A stretch of DNA of 64,000 nucleotides from Neobacillus sp. DY30 (GCF_030123065.1 NZ_CP126093.1:1058001-1122000), one strand, 5' to 3'; shown: positions 8,570 through 17,615, numbered from the stretch's first letter. Notes: generated by a model from the letters alone, not told the origin. Numbers and translations: made by a program.

Positions 8570-10132
8570 ATGACAACTACTATTGGACAAATTTTTGACT
8601 TAACGGTAAAAAGATATCCGAATAAGGAAGCTATTTATGATGTTAGGAAAAATGTTCGCTATACGTATAAAGAATGGAGCGAGCAGGTAAACAGGCTTGC
8701 AAATGCATTGGTGAAAGAGGGTGTAAAAAAAGGCGACCGAGTTTCCACATTCATGTTTAATACGGAGGAATTAGGGACGGCTTTCTTTGCCTGTGCCAAG
8801 CTTGGGGCGATCTTTAACCCCATTAACTTTCGCTTAACGCCTGAAGAGGTCGCTTTTATTATTTCAGATGCGTCGCCTAAGGTGGTTCTTTTTGAAAAGG
8901 CATTGGAACCTGTCATTTTGGCGATTGAAAATCGTTTTAATTCAACTTCCTTTTGGTTTATAGACGAGGAAGCACCAGCCTATGCAGCAAGCTATCAGGA
9001 AAAATTAGCTGCTGCTTCAAACGAAGACATTCAAGCTGAAGTAAATGAAAATGACATCTATGCGTTTATTTATACGAGCGGGACCACCGGCAGACCAAAA
9101 GGCGTGATGCATAGTCATCGAAATATGGTGGACCAAAGTGTTCTCTGTATTGCCTCCCAAAAGCTAGAAGCAGAAGATGTAGGTCTTGTGACCGCACCAA
9201 TGTTTCATTGTGCGGAACTGCATTGCGCCTTTTTGCCGAGGATTCATGTGGGGGCCAGAAACGTCATTCTCCACCAGTTCAATCCAAAACTTATTCTTCA
9301 GTTAATAGGGCAAGAGAAGATTACGAAATTCTTTGCAGCGCCAACCATGTGGAACATGCTGCTGCAAGAAGATTTAAGTCAGTATAATACTGAAAGTCTT
9401 AAACTTGGATTGTACGGCGCCGCACCTATGGCACCTTCGCTCGTTCATGCGCTCCATGATCGTTTTGGAATTGGGTTGGTTCAAGCTTATGGAATGACCG
9501 AAATGGGACCAGCGATTACCTTCCTTTCGGAGAAAGATCAGCTAAGAAAAGCAGGATCAGCAGGGCAGGCTGCGATTAACCACGATATTCGTGTCGTTCG
9601 TACGAGAGAGGATGGCTCGTCTGATCCGGATGATATCGTTCCTGTAGGAGAAACAGGGGAAATTATTGTCAAAGGTCCTTGCATGATGATTGGTTACTTT
9701 AATCGAGAAGAAGCAACAGAAAAGTCGATGTATAAAGGCTGGTATCATTCAGGCGACATCGGTTATCTAGACGAAGAGGGCTTCCTCTATGTCAATGACC
9801 GGGTTGATGACATGATCATCAGCGGCGGGGAAAATATTTATCCACGTGAGGTAGAGGATATTTTACATGCACATGAGGGTGTATTAGATGTCGCAATTGT
9901 CGGCCAGCCGGATGACCGCTGGGGTGAAACAGTTACTGCTTTTGTAGTAAAAAAGGACCCTCAGCTAACTGAGCAGGCTCTAGAAGACTATTGTAAAAAC
10001 AGTGATAGTCTCGCGAACTACAAACGCCCGCGTAAATATGTATTTTGTGAAGCGCTGCCGCGAAACGCGAGTGGGAAGATCCAAAAATTTGTATTGCGGA
10101 AGCAGTTAGAAGAGCTGTTTACACAGGGGTGA
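8570..10132 (+). CDS. Acyl-CoA ligase (AMP-forming, FadD/AlkK-like)
   Basis: Activates a carboxylic acid to its CoA thioester through an acyl-adenylate in the cytoplasm. ANL-family motifs are all present: P-loop YTSGTTGRPKG near 170, YGMTEMGP near 306, GWYHSGDIGYLDEEGF, the hinge DRVDDMIISGGENIYP and the C-terminal catalytic lysine region GKIQK. Length (520 aa) is typical. ATG follows GGGGGAG with good spacing. It is co-transcribed with the acyl-CoA dehydrogenase, so the pair should activate and then desaturate the same acid. The chain length is not deducible; medium-chain or branched acids are plausible. Confidence 0.9.
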   Translation: MTTTIGQIFDLTVKRYPNKEAIYDVRKNVRYTYKEWSEQVNRLANALVKEGVKKGDRVSTFMFNTEELGTAFFACAKLGAIFNPINFRLTPEEVAFIISDASPKVVLFEKALEPVILAIENRFNSTSFWFIDEEAPAYAASYQEKLAAASNEDIQAEVNENDIYAFIYTSGTTGRPKGVMHSHRNMVDQSVLCIASQKLEAEDVGLVTAPMFHCAELHCAFLPRIHVGARNVILHQFNPKLILQLIGQEKITKFFAAPTMWNMLLQEDLSQYNTESLKLGLYGAAPMAPSLVHALHDRFGIGLVQAYGMTEMGPAITFLSEKDQLRKAGSAGQAAINHDIRVVRTREDGSSDPDDIVPVGETGEIIVKGPCMMIGYFNREEATEKSMYKGWYHSGDIGYLDEEGFLYVNDRVDDMIISGGENIYPREVEDILHAHEGVLDVAIVGQPDDRWGETVTAFVVKKDPQLTEQALEDYCKNSDSLANYKRPRKYVFCEALPRNASGKIQKFVLRKQLEELFTQG

Positions 10133-10180
10133 TGAAGGGAAGGTCGTTGAGCATGGCTCAGCGGCCAGTTTCTTAATGTT

Positions 10181-10242
10181 TTACTGGCGGATGGCGAAAA
10201 ACACTGGCGCATAGCAAGAAAATACTGGCGGATAGCCGAAAT
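10181..10242. repeat. Three tandem 20-21 bp repeats upstream of recQ
   Basis: Three imperfect copies of a unit with core ACTGGCGSATRGC followed by an A-rich tail begin at 10181, 10201 and 10222. The core starts are spaced 20 and 21 bp apart. They lie between the acyl-CoA ligase stop and recQ, in DNA with no gene. A similarly phased but different repeat set lies just downstream of recQ. Confidence 0.7.
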
Positions 10243-10308
10243 ACCTCTCGGACACACATAAAAAGAGGTATAATAATAGAAGACTAAATAGTAGAAGGGG
10301 GAGACGTT

Positions 10309-12438
10309 TTGTTATTTGAAAAAGCTCAACGATTATTAGAATCTCATTTTGGATATTCATCCTTTCGAAATGGGCAGGAGCGTGCGATCCAATCCGTTTT
10401 AGCCGGTGAAAATACGATTTGTGTTATGCCAACTGGCGGTGGAAAATCGATTTGTTATCAAATCCCTGCACTTGTTTTACCAGGTACCACGATTGTAATA
10501 TCCCCGTTAATCTCACTTATGAAGGATCAAGTCGATGCCCTCGTACAGGTAGGAATTCCTGCAGCTTTTATCAATAGTTCACTAAGTTACAACGAAGCAA
10601 ATGAACGAATATGGGAAGCCAAACAAGGAATGTACAAGCTCCTTTATATAGCCCCCGAGAGATTAGAATCACGTGAATTTATTGAAGATCTTAAACAAAT
10701 GGATATTCCATTGGTAGCAGTCGATGAAGCCCATTGTATCTCCCAATGGGGACATGATTTTCGCCCCAGCTACCGCCATATCCAGCAAATGGTCGATAGT
10801 CTTCCACAAAAGCCAAATGTATTGGCGCTGACTGCAACCGCAACACCAAGGGTCCGAGAAGATATCTGTGAAACACTCGATATTGATGAAGAAAATTCTA
10901 TCATTACTGGATTCGAACGAGAGAATCTTACGTTTGCTGTGATTAAAGGTCAAGACAGGCTTCGCTATATAAAAGATTACTTAAAAAAGAATGAAAAAGA
11001 AGCCGGCATCATTTATGCGGCCACCCGGAAAAACGTTGACCAGCTTTATGAAAGACTCAAAAAAGAAAATATCAATGTCGCCCGGTATCATGCAGGAATG
11101 GGGGACGCCGAGCGCATACGTGAGCAGGACAGATTTTTGAAAGATGAAGCCTCTGTTATGGTTGCAACATCAGCTTTTGGGATGGGAATTGATAAGTCCA
11201 ATATTCGCTATGTCCTCCATTTCCAACTTCCGAAAAATATGGAGAGCTACTATCAGGAAGCGGGCCGTGCGGGAAGAGATGGACTAGATAGTGAATGTAT
11301 ACTTTTATACTCCTCCCAGGATGTGCAGGTTCAGCGTTTCTTAATTGATCAATCCAGCGACCGCTCTCGCATTCATGCGGAACTAGAAAAGCTGCAGCAG
11401 ATGGTTGATTATTGTCATACAGAAAACTGTTTACAAGAGTTTATTTTAAAATATTTTGGTGAAACAGAAACAGAGTCATGCGGGCGATGCGGCAATTGCC
11501 TTGATTCCCGCTCAAGTATTGACGTAACGAAGGAAGCACAAATGGTCATGTCTTGTCTCATCCGGATGGGGCAGCGATTTGGCAAAACACTTATAGCTCA
11601 AGTATTAACCGGTTCAAAAAATAAAAAAGTTACCGAAATGGGCTTTGATAAGCTAACCACTTATGGAATCATGAAGGAAAAAAATTCGAAAGAAGTCAGT
11701 GATTTTATTGAGTTCTTAATCTCACAAGAATTAATTGCGATTGAACAAGGACAATTCCCAACCTTATATGTGTCTCCTAAAGGGAAAGAAGTCTTGCTTG
11801 GAAATGTACAAGTTCAACGTAGAGAAACAGTTAAAGTTAGAGAAATTTCAAAAGATGACCCATTATTCGAGGCGTTACGCGAGGTAAGGAGAGCAATAGC
11901 TGAAGCTGAAAATGTGCCGCCTTTTGTGATATTTTCAGATGCTGCGCTTAAAGACATGTGTGCCAAACTGCCAACAACAAACGAAGAATTTCTAACTGTA
12001 AGCGGTGTTGGGGAACACAAGTTAAAAAAATATGGACTTGATTTTATCCAAGCCATTCGCGTATTTTGCGAAGCAAACCCTGATCGAAAGCCAGAGAGAA
12101 ATGTAGCAGCTGCTCCCAAAAAGCCGTCAAAAAAGGCAGTTGGTGATTCTCACTTAGAGACGTTTCAGTTGCACCAGCAAAACTTATCCTTAGAGGAGAT
12201 TGCGGCAAAACGTGAACTCGCACTGAGCACAGTTGAAAACCATTTAATTCAGTGCGCCCAACAAGGAATGGAAGTAGATTTCAACCTGCTCATTCCCGCG
12301 AAATACATTCATCTATTAGAAAATGCGGTAGAAGAAGCAGGCAGAGATCGCTTAAAGCCAATTAAAGAACAGTTGCCGGAAGAGGTAAGTTATTTTATGA
12401 TTAAAAGCTATCTTTATTTTTTAAGTAAAAGAAAATAG
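10309..12438 (+). CDS. recQ: RecQ-family ATP-dependent DNA helicase
   Basis: A 3'-5' DNA helicase for recombinational repair and fork restart. The superfamily-2 core has Walker A PTGGGKS at 41-47, DEAH at 139-142 followed by the RecQ aromatic loop CISQWGHDFRP, and motif VI QEAGRAGRDG. A zinc-binding RQC segment shows Cys residues in YCHTENC and CGRCGNC (about 375-397). An HRDC domain spans about 517-590 (LTVSGVGEHKLKKYG). A further helix-turn-helix-like tail (LSLEEIAAKRELALSTVENH) brings the length to 709, longer than the ~590 of B. subtilis RecQ. The start is a TTG at 10309 behind GGGGGAG. Monocistronic. Confidence 0.93.
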   Translation: MLFEKAQRLLESHFGYSSFRNGQERAIQSVLAGENTICVMPTGGGKSICYQIPALVLPGTTIVISPLISLMKDQVDALVQVGIPAAFINSSLSYNEANERIWEAKQGMYKLLYIAPERLESREFIEDLKQMDIPLVAVDEAHCISQWGHDFRPSYRHIQQMVDSLPQKPNVLALTATATPRVREDICETLDIDEENSIITGFERENLTFAVIKGQDRLRYIKDYLKKNEKEAGIIYAATRKNVDQLYERLKKENINVARYHAGMGDAERIREQDRFLKDEASVMVATSAFGMGIDKSNIRYVLHFQLPKNMESYYQEAGRAGRDGLDSECILLYSSQDVQVQRFLIDQSSDRSRIHAELEKLQQMVDYCHTENCLQEFILKYFGETETESCGRCGNCLDSRSSIDVTKEAQMVMSCLIRMGQRFGKTLIAQVLTGSKNKKVTEMGFDKLTTYGIMKEKNSKEVSDFIEFLISQELIAIEQGQFPTLYVSPKGKEVLLGNVQVQRRETVKVREISKDDPLFEALREVRRAIAEAENVPPFVIFSDAALKDMCAKLPTTNEEFLTVSGVGEHKLKKYGLDFIQAIRVFCEANPDRKPERNVAAAPKKPSKKAVGDSHLETFQLHQQNLSLEEIAAKRELALSTVENHLIQCAQQGMEVDFNLLIPAKYIHLLENAVEEAGRDRLKPIKEQLPEEVSYFMIKSYLYFLSKRK

Positions 12439-12469
12439 ATAGATATATTTTTAGAATATTCACATTTTA

Positions 12470-12524
12470 TTTGTCGTCTGCCGTGTTAATTTGTTGATAT
12501 TTCCCGGGAATTTGTCGATACAGA
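12470..12524. repeat. Three tandem 20-21 bp repeats downstream of recQ
   Basis: The core TTTGTYGAT or TTTGTCGTC recurs at 12470, 12490 and 12511, spaced 20 and 21 bp. The sequence differs from the repeat upstream of recQ but the phasing is the same. Non-coding. Confidence 0.55.
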
Positions 12525-12555
12525 AACGGCCGTATGCAAAGCATACGGCTGTTAT
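12525..12555. terminator. Hairpin between recQ and the formate/nitrite channel gene, probably bidirectional
   Basis: GCCGTATGC pairs with GCATACGGC around an AAA loop. A T-rich tail follows on the plus side, and GGCCGTTT follows on the minus side. The T tracts are weak. Confidence 0.55.
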
Positions 12556-13370
12556 TATTCTTGGTAATCGTCCAAAAATGGCTTATTCACAAAATGATAC
12601 ATCCAAGCCATCAAAATACCGCCGCCAATCAGGTTGCCAATGGTTACTGGTATTAGATTATGGATAACCCCATCCCATGAGATCGTTCCAGGATGGTTGA
12701 GAACTAGAGCAATGGCAAATGTACACATATTGGCAATGCTGTGCTCATAGCCGGAAATAAAAAAGCAGAACACAAAAAGGATCATTGAAAACATTTTTGG
12801 TCCGTCGCCTTTTAGACCCATTGGTATAAAGAAGGCAAGACAAACGAGCCAGTTACAAAGAATAGCTCGAAAGAACAATTCCATCGTTGGTACGTGCATT
12901 TTCTTTTCCACAACACTCAATAAAAAGCCATTAACCGATGATTCTTCATAAAGGCCCGTTGTAAAAATTAATAGTGCGAAAACTGCAGCTCCTAAAATAT
13001 TTCCAATATAGCTGCTAACCCAGAGTTGAGTTACTTCTAACCAAGCCATTTTCTTTCTTAGTGCTGCATAGGTGTAATAAAAAGTATTACCAGTAAACAA
13101 ATCTCCTCCGCCATAGGCAATTAAAATAATCGCTGAACCGAAAGTTAGAGCGGCCATTGGGTAGGCAAAAGGGGAATGTTCTAAATAAAAGTAGTTACCA
13201 GTCTTAAAAGCAACAATTACACCAAAACCGATAAACATACTTGCAAGCATAGCTCTTAAAATATACCGTAACAGGCTTTGTCTAAAGATTTTTACCTTCT
13301 TTAAAGCCAGTTTTTCGACTTCGCTTAAGAGTGGCATTTCCATTTTGTAATCACCATCCATAGATAACAA
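12555..13370 (-). CDS. Formate/nitrite transporter (FNT) family channel
   Basis: A pentameric aquaporin-like channel for formate, nitrite or hydrosulfide. About six transmembrane helices are visible. The FNT signature regions are present as GGGDLFTGNTFYYTYA near 90 and the half-repeat GYEHSIANMC near 215. Candidate starts are TTG 13370, ATG 13361 and ATG 13343. The best Shine-Dalgarno (GGTG) precedes 13343, so the first nine residues are doubtful. Monocistronic. Given the nitrate-reductase-like operon further along, nitrite export is an attractive but unproven role; a NirC-like assignment is not decisive over FocA. Confidence 0.88.
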   Translation of the reverse strand: MLSMDGDYKMEMPLLSEVEKLALKKVKIFRQSLLRYILRAMLASMFIGFGVIVAFKTGNYFYLEHSPFAYPMAALTFGSAIILIAYGGGDLFTGNTFYYTYAALRKKMAWLEVTQLWVSSYIGNILGAAVFALLIFTTGLYEESSVNGFLLSVVEKKMHVPTMELFFRAILCNWLVCLAFFIPMGLKGDGPKMFSMILFVFCFFISGYEHSIANMCTFAIALVLNHPGTISWDGVIHNLIPVTIGNLIGGGILMAWMYHFVNKPFLDDYQE

Positions 13371-13534
13371 ATTCTATCTTTTTAGTCTCAATCATAGTAC
13401 ATTGATTTATGCATGTATAGAATAATAGAACATTTAAAAACATAAATTTTAAAAAAAGCCATAAATTAGCCATAAACACCATATATCAGCTATAATGAAG
13501 TGGTTTTTCTAATATTGATTTTAAGGAGTTTGCT

Positions 13535-14653
13535 ATGTCCTATTTGAAAAAGATAACCCCTGAATATGATCCGTGGGAAGCCTATAATGATATAAAGCGA
13601 TACGGTAAACCGCAGCTGACCAATATTGAATTCACAACGACAAACTTATGCAATATGCGCTGTGAGCATTGTGCAGTAGGGTACACCCTTCAAACAAAAG
13701 ATCCTGAAGCAATTCCACTGGAATTGCTTTTGAATAGGTTAAATGAAATTCCAACTCTTCAATCATTAAGTATTACAGGCGGCGAGCCGATGCTTTCGCT
13801 GTCTTCTATAAAAAATTACGTGGTGCCAATTTTAAAATATGCTCATGAACACGGTGTACGGACTCAGATTAATTCCAATTTAACACTCGATTTAGCGCGT
13901 TACGAATTAATTATTCCTTATTTGGATGTACTACATATCTCGCATAATTGGGGTACAGTGGATGATTTTGTTGAGGGTGGATTTGCTAGGATGGCAAACA
14001 AGCCTGATTACAAACAACGTGAAAAGTACTTTACTAGAATGATAGAAAATAGCAGGGAATTAGTGAAGGCAGGTGTAATGGTATCAGCAGAAACAATGCT
14101 AAATAAACGAACATTGCCGCATTTGGAAAAAATACATCGCCAAATAGTTGATGAAATGCTCTGCCAGCGTCATGAAGTTCACCCTATGTATCCAAGTGAT
14201 TTTGCTAGTAATCTAGAGACATTATCGCTCAATGAAATTAGGGAAGCTATTCATCATCTTTTAGATATTCGTGATGAAAACGTATGGATGCTTTTCGGGA
14301 CACTGCCTTTTTATGCTTGCAGTCATAAAAAAGAGGATTTAGAGCTTTTAACTAGACTCTATAAAAGCCGAAATGTAACGGTCAGAAATGATCCAGATGG
14401 CCGTTCCCGTCTCAATGTTAACATCTTTAATGGAGATATTATTGTTACGGATTTTGGTGATACACCTCCATTAGGGAATGTGCTAAATACCAAGCTGACC
14501 GACGCGTATGAAAACTGGCAATCCTCTGCAATTTCTAAGGAATTGAGTTGTCATTGTCCCGTTGTATCCTGTCTTGGTCCAAACATTTTAGTTAAAAATA
14601 GTTATTATCAGGATTTGGATTTTTCTAAGCTCCAAAGTAATATTAGCAAATAA
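13535..14653 (+). CDS. yfkAB: Radical SAM / CxCxxxxC motif protein YfkAB
   Basis: A radical S-adenosylmethionine enzyme of unknown substrate. The [4Fe-4S] cysteines are C39, C43 and C46 in CNMRCEHC, followed by the SAM-contact motif TGGEPM near 86. The C-terminus carries the family-defining CxCxxxxC (C339, C341, C346 in CHCPVVSC), likely a second metal or cluster site. Length (372 aa) matches the B. subtilis protein. ATG follows AAGGAG. It is monocistronic, divergent from the FNT gene. There is no precursor peptide gene next to it that I could see. Confidence 0.88.
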   Translation: MSYLKKITPEYDPWEAYNDIKRYGKPQLTNIEFTTTNLCNMRCEHCAVGYTLQTKDPEAIPLELLLNRLNEIPTLQSLSITGGEPMLSLSSIKNYVVPILKYAHEHGVRTQINSNLTLDLARYELIIPYLDVLHISHNWGTVDDFVEGGFARMANKPDYKQREKYFTRMIENSRELVKAGVMVSAETMLNKRTLPHLEKIHRQIVDEMLCQRHEVHPMYPSDFASNLETLSLNEIREAIHHLLDIRDENVWMLFGTLPFYACSHKKEDLELLTRLYKSRNVTVRNDPDGRSRLNVNIFNGDIIVTDFGDTPPLGNVLNTKLTDAYENWQSSAISKELSCHCPVVSCLGPNILVKNSYYQDLDFSKLQSNISK

Positions 14654-14759
14654 AAAGCAGGAATTCCTGATTTCTTATTTGCAGTTTTAGTATGACCTGC
14701 CGATAAATACAGCAGAAAATCTAATTTTTTACTCTATTAAAAATTTTTAGATAATACTA

Positions 14760-14788
14760 TTGACAAATTGTTAATAGAAGATTAAATT
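14760..14788 (+). promoter_or_regulatory. Sigma-A-type promoter for the SAM riboswitch transcript
   Basis: A perfect -35 TTGACA at 14760-14765, a 17-bp spacer and a -10-like TAAATT at 14783-14788. Transcription would begin near 14795, just before the riboswitch aptamer. Confidence 0.65.
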
Positions 14789-14820
14789 TAGTTTAATACT
14801 TTAATCAAGTAAATAATACG

Positions 14821-14933
14821 TTCTCTTATCAAGAGTGGCAGAGGGACTGGCCCGATGACGCCCAGCAACCGTTCCGTTCGGAATTGGTGCTAAATCCTGC
14901 AAAACAAGTAATTGTTTTGAGAGATAAGAGAGG
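14821..14933 (+). ncRNA. SAM-I (S-box) riboswitch
   Basis: The aptamer is recognised from its conserved blocks: P1 strand CTCTTATC at 14823-14830 pairing with GATAAGAG at 14923-14930, the core GAGGGACTGGCCCGATGA, then CAGCAACC and GGTGCTAAATCC. In Bacillales, S-adenosylmethionine binding stabilises P1 and lets the downstream terminator form, shutting off methionine-related genes when SAM is abundant. Here the controlled gene encodes a substrate-binding lipoprotein. Confidence 0.95.
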
Positions 14934-14953
14934 AGTAGTCCTTATTTTGTGAT

Positions 14954-14984
14954 GAAACCTCTCTTTTCTGGAGAGGTTTTTTGT
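14954..14984 (+). terminator. SAM riboswitch expression-platform terminator
   Basis: AACCTCTC pairs with GAGAGGTT followed by a T run. The upstream GAGAGGAG segment at the riboswitch P1 can alternatively pair with CCTCTC to form an antiterminator. Confidence 0.85.
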
Positions 14985-15087
14985 TTTTGTCAAGCTATAG
15001 GTAGGCGCCTTTCGCTTTTCTGACAAAACTCTCCAAGGAGCAACGTTGGTAGGAATGCACGTAAAACAAAAAAGGGGAGCTTTTATC

Positions 15088-16197
15088 ATGAAAAAATATT
15101 TTTTAAAGAGCACATTTGTATCTGCGATTGCAGCGACATTATTGCTTACGGGCTGTGCTTCTGGAGGAGAAACAAAGCAGGCGACTGGAAATACAAAAAT
15201 TGAGGGAGTTCCAGAAGTTTTCGCAAAAGGAGATCAGCCAAAAATAAAGGTAATTCGAAAAATTGGCGGTGACGACCATACTGCTCAATTCCTAGCTGGT
15301 TCCAAGCAAGAGGGTGAAGCGCTGGGATTTAAGGTAGATGTGTTTACTGCCAATGGAGATACAGCAAAATTTCATGACGCCATTAATCAAGCTTTGAATC
15401 AAGATTATGATGGATTTATAATTTCCCATGGTGACGATGACGCCACTATTAATGATGTTAAAAAAATCGTAGATGCAGGAAAAAGTGTTGTTGCATTTGA
15501 CTCGAATGCCAATCTAACAACAGTGGATGGGGTTACGCTTACATCACAGGATGATGAAGCGCTGGCGACGCTGGCACTGGACCAATTAGTAAAAGAAGCA
15601 AATGGTGAAGCGAATATAGCTTATTTATGGGTGGATGGATTCCCGCCAATGGTTCGTAGAAATAAAGTTTACCAGGATGTCTTAGAAAAGAACCCAGGAA
15701 TCAAGGAAGTGGAGCGTTTTGGTGTAGCTTCTGCCGATACAAGTGTACAAACACAGAATGCAGTTGCGGCGATGTTGAACAAATATCCAAAAGGTGAATT
15801 GGATGCGATTTTTGCAACATGGGACGCTTTTGCCATTGGTGCTGCACGTGCACTTAAGGAAGCGGGAAGAGAAGAAGTTAAGCTTTATGGAATCGATGTT
15901 TCAAATGCAGATTTACAAGAAATCCAAAGAAAAGGCAGTGCTTGGAAGTATACTGCTGCAGTGGATCCAAAACTAATTGGTGCAGTGAATATGAGACTAT
16001 TAGCGAAGAAATTAGCAGGTGAAGAAACTCCTCAAACGTTTGATCTTGAAGCGTCATTAATCTCGCAAGAAGACCTTCAAAAATCAACCGAACCGGTTAA
16101 CATGGTGAACCTTGCTGATATTATTCCTGGCTGGGGTCAATCTACTGCTTTTGAAGAAGAATGGATGAAGAAGTTAAAAGAGCATTATAAGAAATAA
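15088..16197 (+). CDS. Sugar-type ABC transporter substrate-binding lipoprotein under SAM riboswitch control
   Basis: A periplasmic-binding-protein type 1 domain of the ribose/galactose class, anchored as a lipoprotein. The signal ends in a lipobox LLTGC with C23 as the lipidated residue. The body shows the RbsB-like pattern (DGFIISHGDDD, VVAFDSN, DAIFATWDAFAIGA). ATG at 15088 is favoured over an upstream in-frame ATG because it follows AAAGGGGAG. No ATPase or permease gene adjoins it. Control by a SAM-I riboswitch suggests that the ligand is a methionine-cycle compound such as methylthioribose, which is inference. A weak hairpin follows the stop. Confidence 0.88.
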   Translation: MKKYFLKSTFVSAIAATLLLTGCASGGETKQATGNTKIEGVPEVFAKGDQPKIKVIRKIGGDDHTAQFLAGSKQEGEALGFKVDVFTANGDTAKFHDAINQALNQDYDGFIISHGDDDATINDVKKIVDAGKSVVAFDSNANLTTVDGVTLTSQDDEALATLALDQLVKEANGEANIAYLWVDGFPPMVRRNKVYQDVLEKNPGIKEVERFGVASADTSVQTQNAVAAMLNKYPKGELDAIFATWDAFAIGAARALKEAGREEVKLYGIDVSNADLQEIQRKGSAWKYTAAVDPKLIGAVNMRLLAKKLAGEETPQTFDLEASLISQEDLQKSTEPVNMVNLADIIPGWGQSTAFEEEWMKKLKEHYKK

Positions 16198-16203
16198 ATT
16201 ACT

Positions 16204-16234
16204 AGGACGCCTTCCAATGTGAAGGCGTTTATCT
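16204..16234 (+). terminator. Probable terminator
   Basis: ACGCCTTC pairs with GAAGGCGT, but only a short T tract follows. It ends the binding-lipoprotein transcript. Confidence 0.55.
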
Positions 16235-16306
16235 GTTGATAAAGAGAGTAGTTTTGATTAAACTTAGGAAATCATAGGAAGAAAGAATAGTTGTGGTGAA
16301 ATTGAG

Positions 16307-17068
16307 ATGGAAAACCAAAAATCACGGACATATGAAATAATGGAGGTCTGTCTGCTTGCGGGAAAAATCATGCTGCAAAGCGGCGGAGAAACCTATCGTG
16401 TGGAGGATACGATGATGCGGATTGCTGCAGCCTTTGGCATTAAAAATACTCATAGTTATGTAACGCCAACAGGAATCTTTTTTTCTGCAGAGGGAGAAGA
16501 ACCTTCTAAAACCAAATTAATTCGAATTATGACCCGCTCTACAGATTTGAAAAAGGTGGCTTTGGTCAATAGTATTTCGCGAAAAATAACCAGCGGTGAT
16601 GTCAGTCTTAAAGAGGCATATTCCTTATTAAAAGAGCTCGAAGAACTTAATGTAACTTTTCCATTCATGGTTCAGGTTGCAGCAGCCTCCATTGCCAGTG
16701 GTTGTTTTATGCTTATGTTTATGGGTGAATGGATAGATTTTATCCCTTCAATGATAACGGGAGGATTAGGTTATTTCGGGTTTTTATATTTTCATCGCTT
16801 TATACCTATTAAGTTTTTCTCAGAATTTTTAGCTTCATTTATTATAGGGCTGCTTTCGGTAATCTTTGTAAGTACAGGAATAGGTCAGCAATTAGATAAA
16901 ATTATCATTGGTTCGGTTATGACATTAGTTCCAGGGCTTTTACTTACAAATGCAGTAAGAGACCTAATGGCAGGGCATTTGGTGTCAGGTTTATCAAAAG
17001 GTGCTGAAGCCCTCTTAACAGCCTTTGCTATAGGATCAGGGATTGCCGTTGTTTTATCATTTTTGTAA
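16307..17068 (+). CDS. Threonine/serine exporter family protein, ThrE N-terminal half (YjjP-like)
   Basis: This is the larger half of a split ThrE-type amino-acid exporter. The cytoplasmic N-terminal domain carries the family pattern GGETYRVEDTMMRIA at about 26-40 and VTPTGIFFS, followed from about residue 115 by five hydrophobic helices. ATG begins MENQKSR after a moderate purine tract. The smaller half follows after 13 nt, so both form a two-gene operon encoding one transporter. Substrate assignment rests on the family only. Confidence 0.85.
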   Translation: MENQKSRTYEIMEVCLLAGKIMLQSGGETYRVEDTMMRIAAAFGIKNTHSYVTPTGIFFSAEGEEPSKTKLIRIMTRSTDLKKVALVNSISRKITSGDVSLKEAYSLLKELEELNVTFPFMVQVAAASIASGCFMLMFMGEWIDFIPSMITGGLGYFGFLYFHRFIPIKFFSEFLASFIIGLLSVIFVSTGIGQQLDKIIIGSVMTLVPGLLLTNAVRDLMAGHLVSGLSKGAEALLTAFAIGSGIAVVLSFL

Positions 17069-17081
17069 TTGGAGGCATAAC

Positions 17082-17534
17082 GTGGATATTATCGGGCAAT
17101 TAATTACCAGCTTCGTTGCCACTGCCGCTTTTGGGGTCATTTTTAATGCACCAAAGGAAACATTAGTTAAATGCGGACTTGTTGGGATGGGTGGATGGAT
17201 TATTTATTATCTTTCAGAAAAATATACGGATGATGCGGTTTTAGCAACACTTGGAGCTACTCTTTTTGTAGGAATCGTCAGTCAAGAGTTAGCTAAATTT
17301 TATAAAACACCGGTCATTATTTTTAGTGTTGCAGGTATCATACCATTAGTTCCTGGCGGTTTAGCATATGATACGATGAGGAATTTTGTTGAGGATGATT
17401 ACTTTGAAGCGCTGACCTTAGGTGCAAAAGTGACGATGCTATCAGGTTCTATTGCCTTCGGTCTTGTTTTTTCTGAAGTTATCAATCAAGTCGTACGGAA
17501 AATTAGAGGAAGTAAAATGTTGAAGTTCAAATAA
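17082..17534 (+). CDS. Threonine/serine exporter family protein, ThrE_2 half (YjjB-like)
   Basis: A 150-residue membrane protein with four hydrophobic helices, including FVGIVSQELAKFYKTPVIIF and IPLVPGGLAYDTM, which mark the C-terminal ThrE module. The start is a GTG at 17082 behind a perfect GGAGG; an upstream ATG overlapping the previous gene lacks such a site. It partners with the upstream YjjP-like protein. A terminator follows at once. Confidence 0.85.
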   Translation: MDIIGQLITSFVATAAFGVIFNAPKETLVKCGLVGMGGWIIYYLSEKYTDDAVLATLGATLFVGIVSQELAKFYKTPVIIFSVAGIIPLVPGGLAYDTMRNFVEDDYFEALTLGAKVTMLSGSIAFGLVFSEVINQVVRKIRGSKMLKFK

Positions 17535-17548
17535 CATTAAACTGGAAA

Positions 17549-17580
17549 AAGGCAGAGGATGGTCTCCTCTGCCTTCTTTT
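17549..17580 (+). terminator. Terminator upstream of gerX operon (copy 1 of a duplicated terminator)
   Basis: AAGGCAGAGGA pairs with TCCTCTGCCTT and is followed by CTTTTGC. Nearly the same hairpin and following ~20 nt occur again after the gerX operon at 21464. Confidence 0.85.
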
Positions 17581-17615
17581 GCTTTGAACCTAGCTGAACC
17601 TCTATGTAACTTAGT

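Noticed and set aside
10181-10242. CRISPR-like array
   Set aside because: Units are directly adjacent with no spacers and no cas genes are in the window.
10018-10257. Minus-strand ORF over the repeat upstream of recQ
   Set aside because: Its apparent heptad pattern simply reflects the 20-21 bp DNA repeat; it overlaps the end of the acyl-CoA ligase gene and lacks a ribosome-binding site.
13535-14653. YfkAB radical SAM enzyme as the maturase of the CWWC peptide
   Set aside because: It lies 15 kb away in its own transcription unit and has an orthologue in B. subtilis without such a peptide; no evidence links them.
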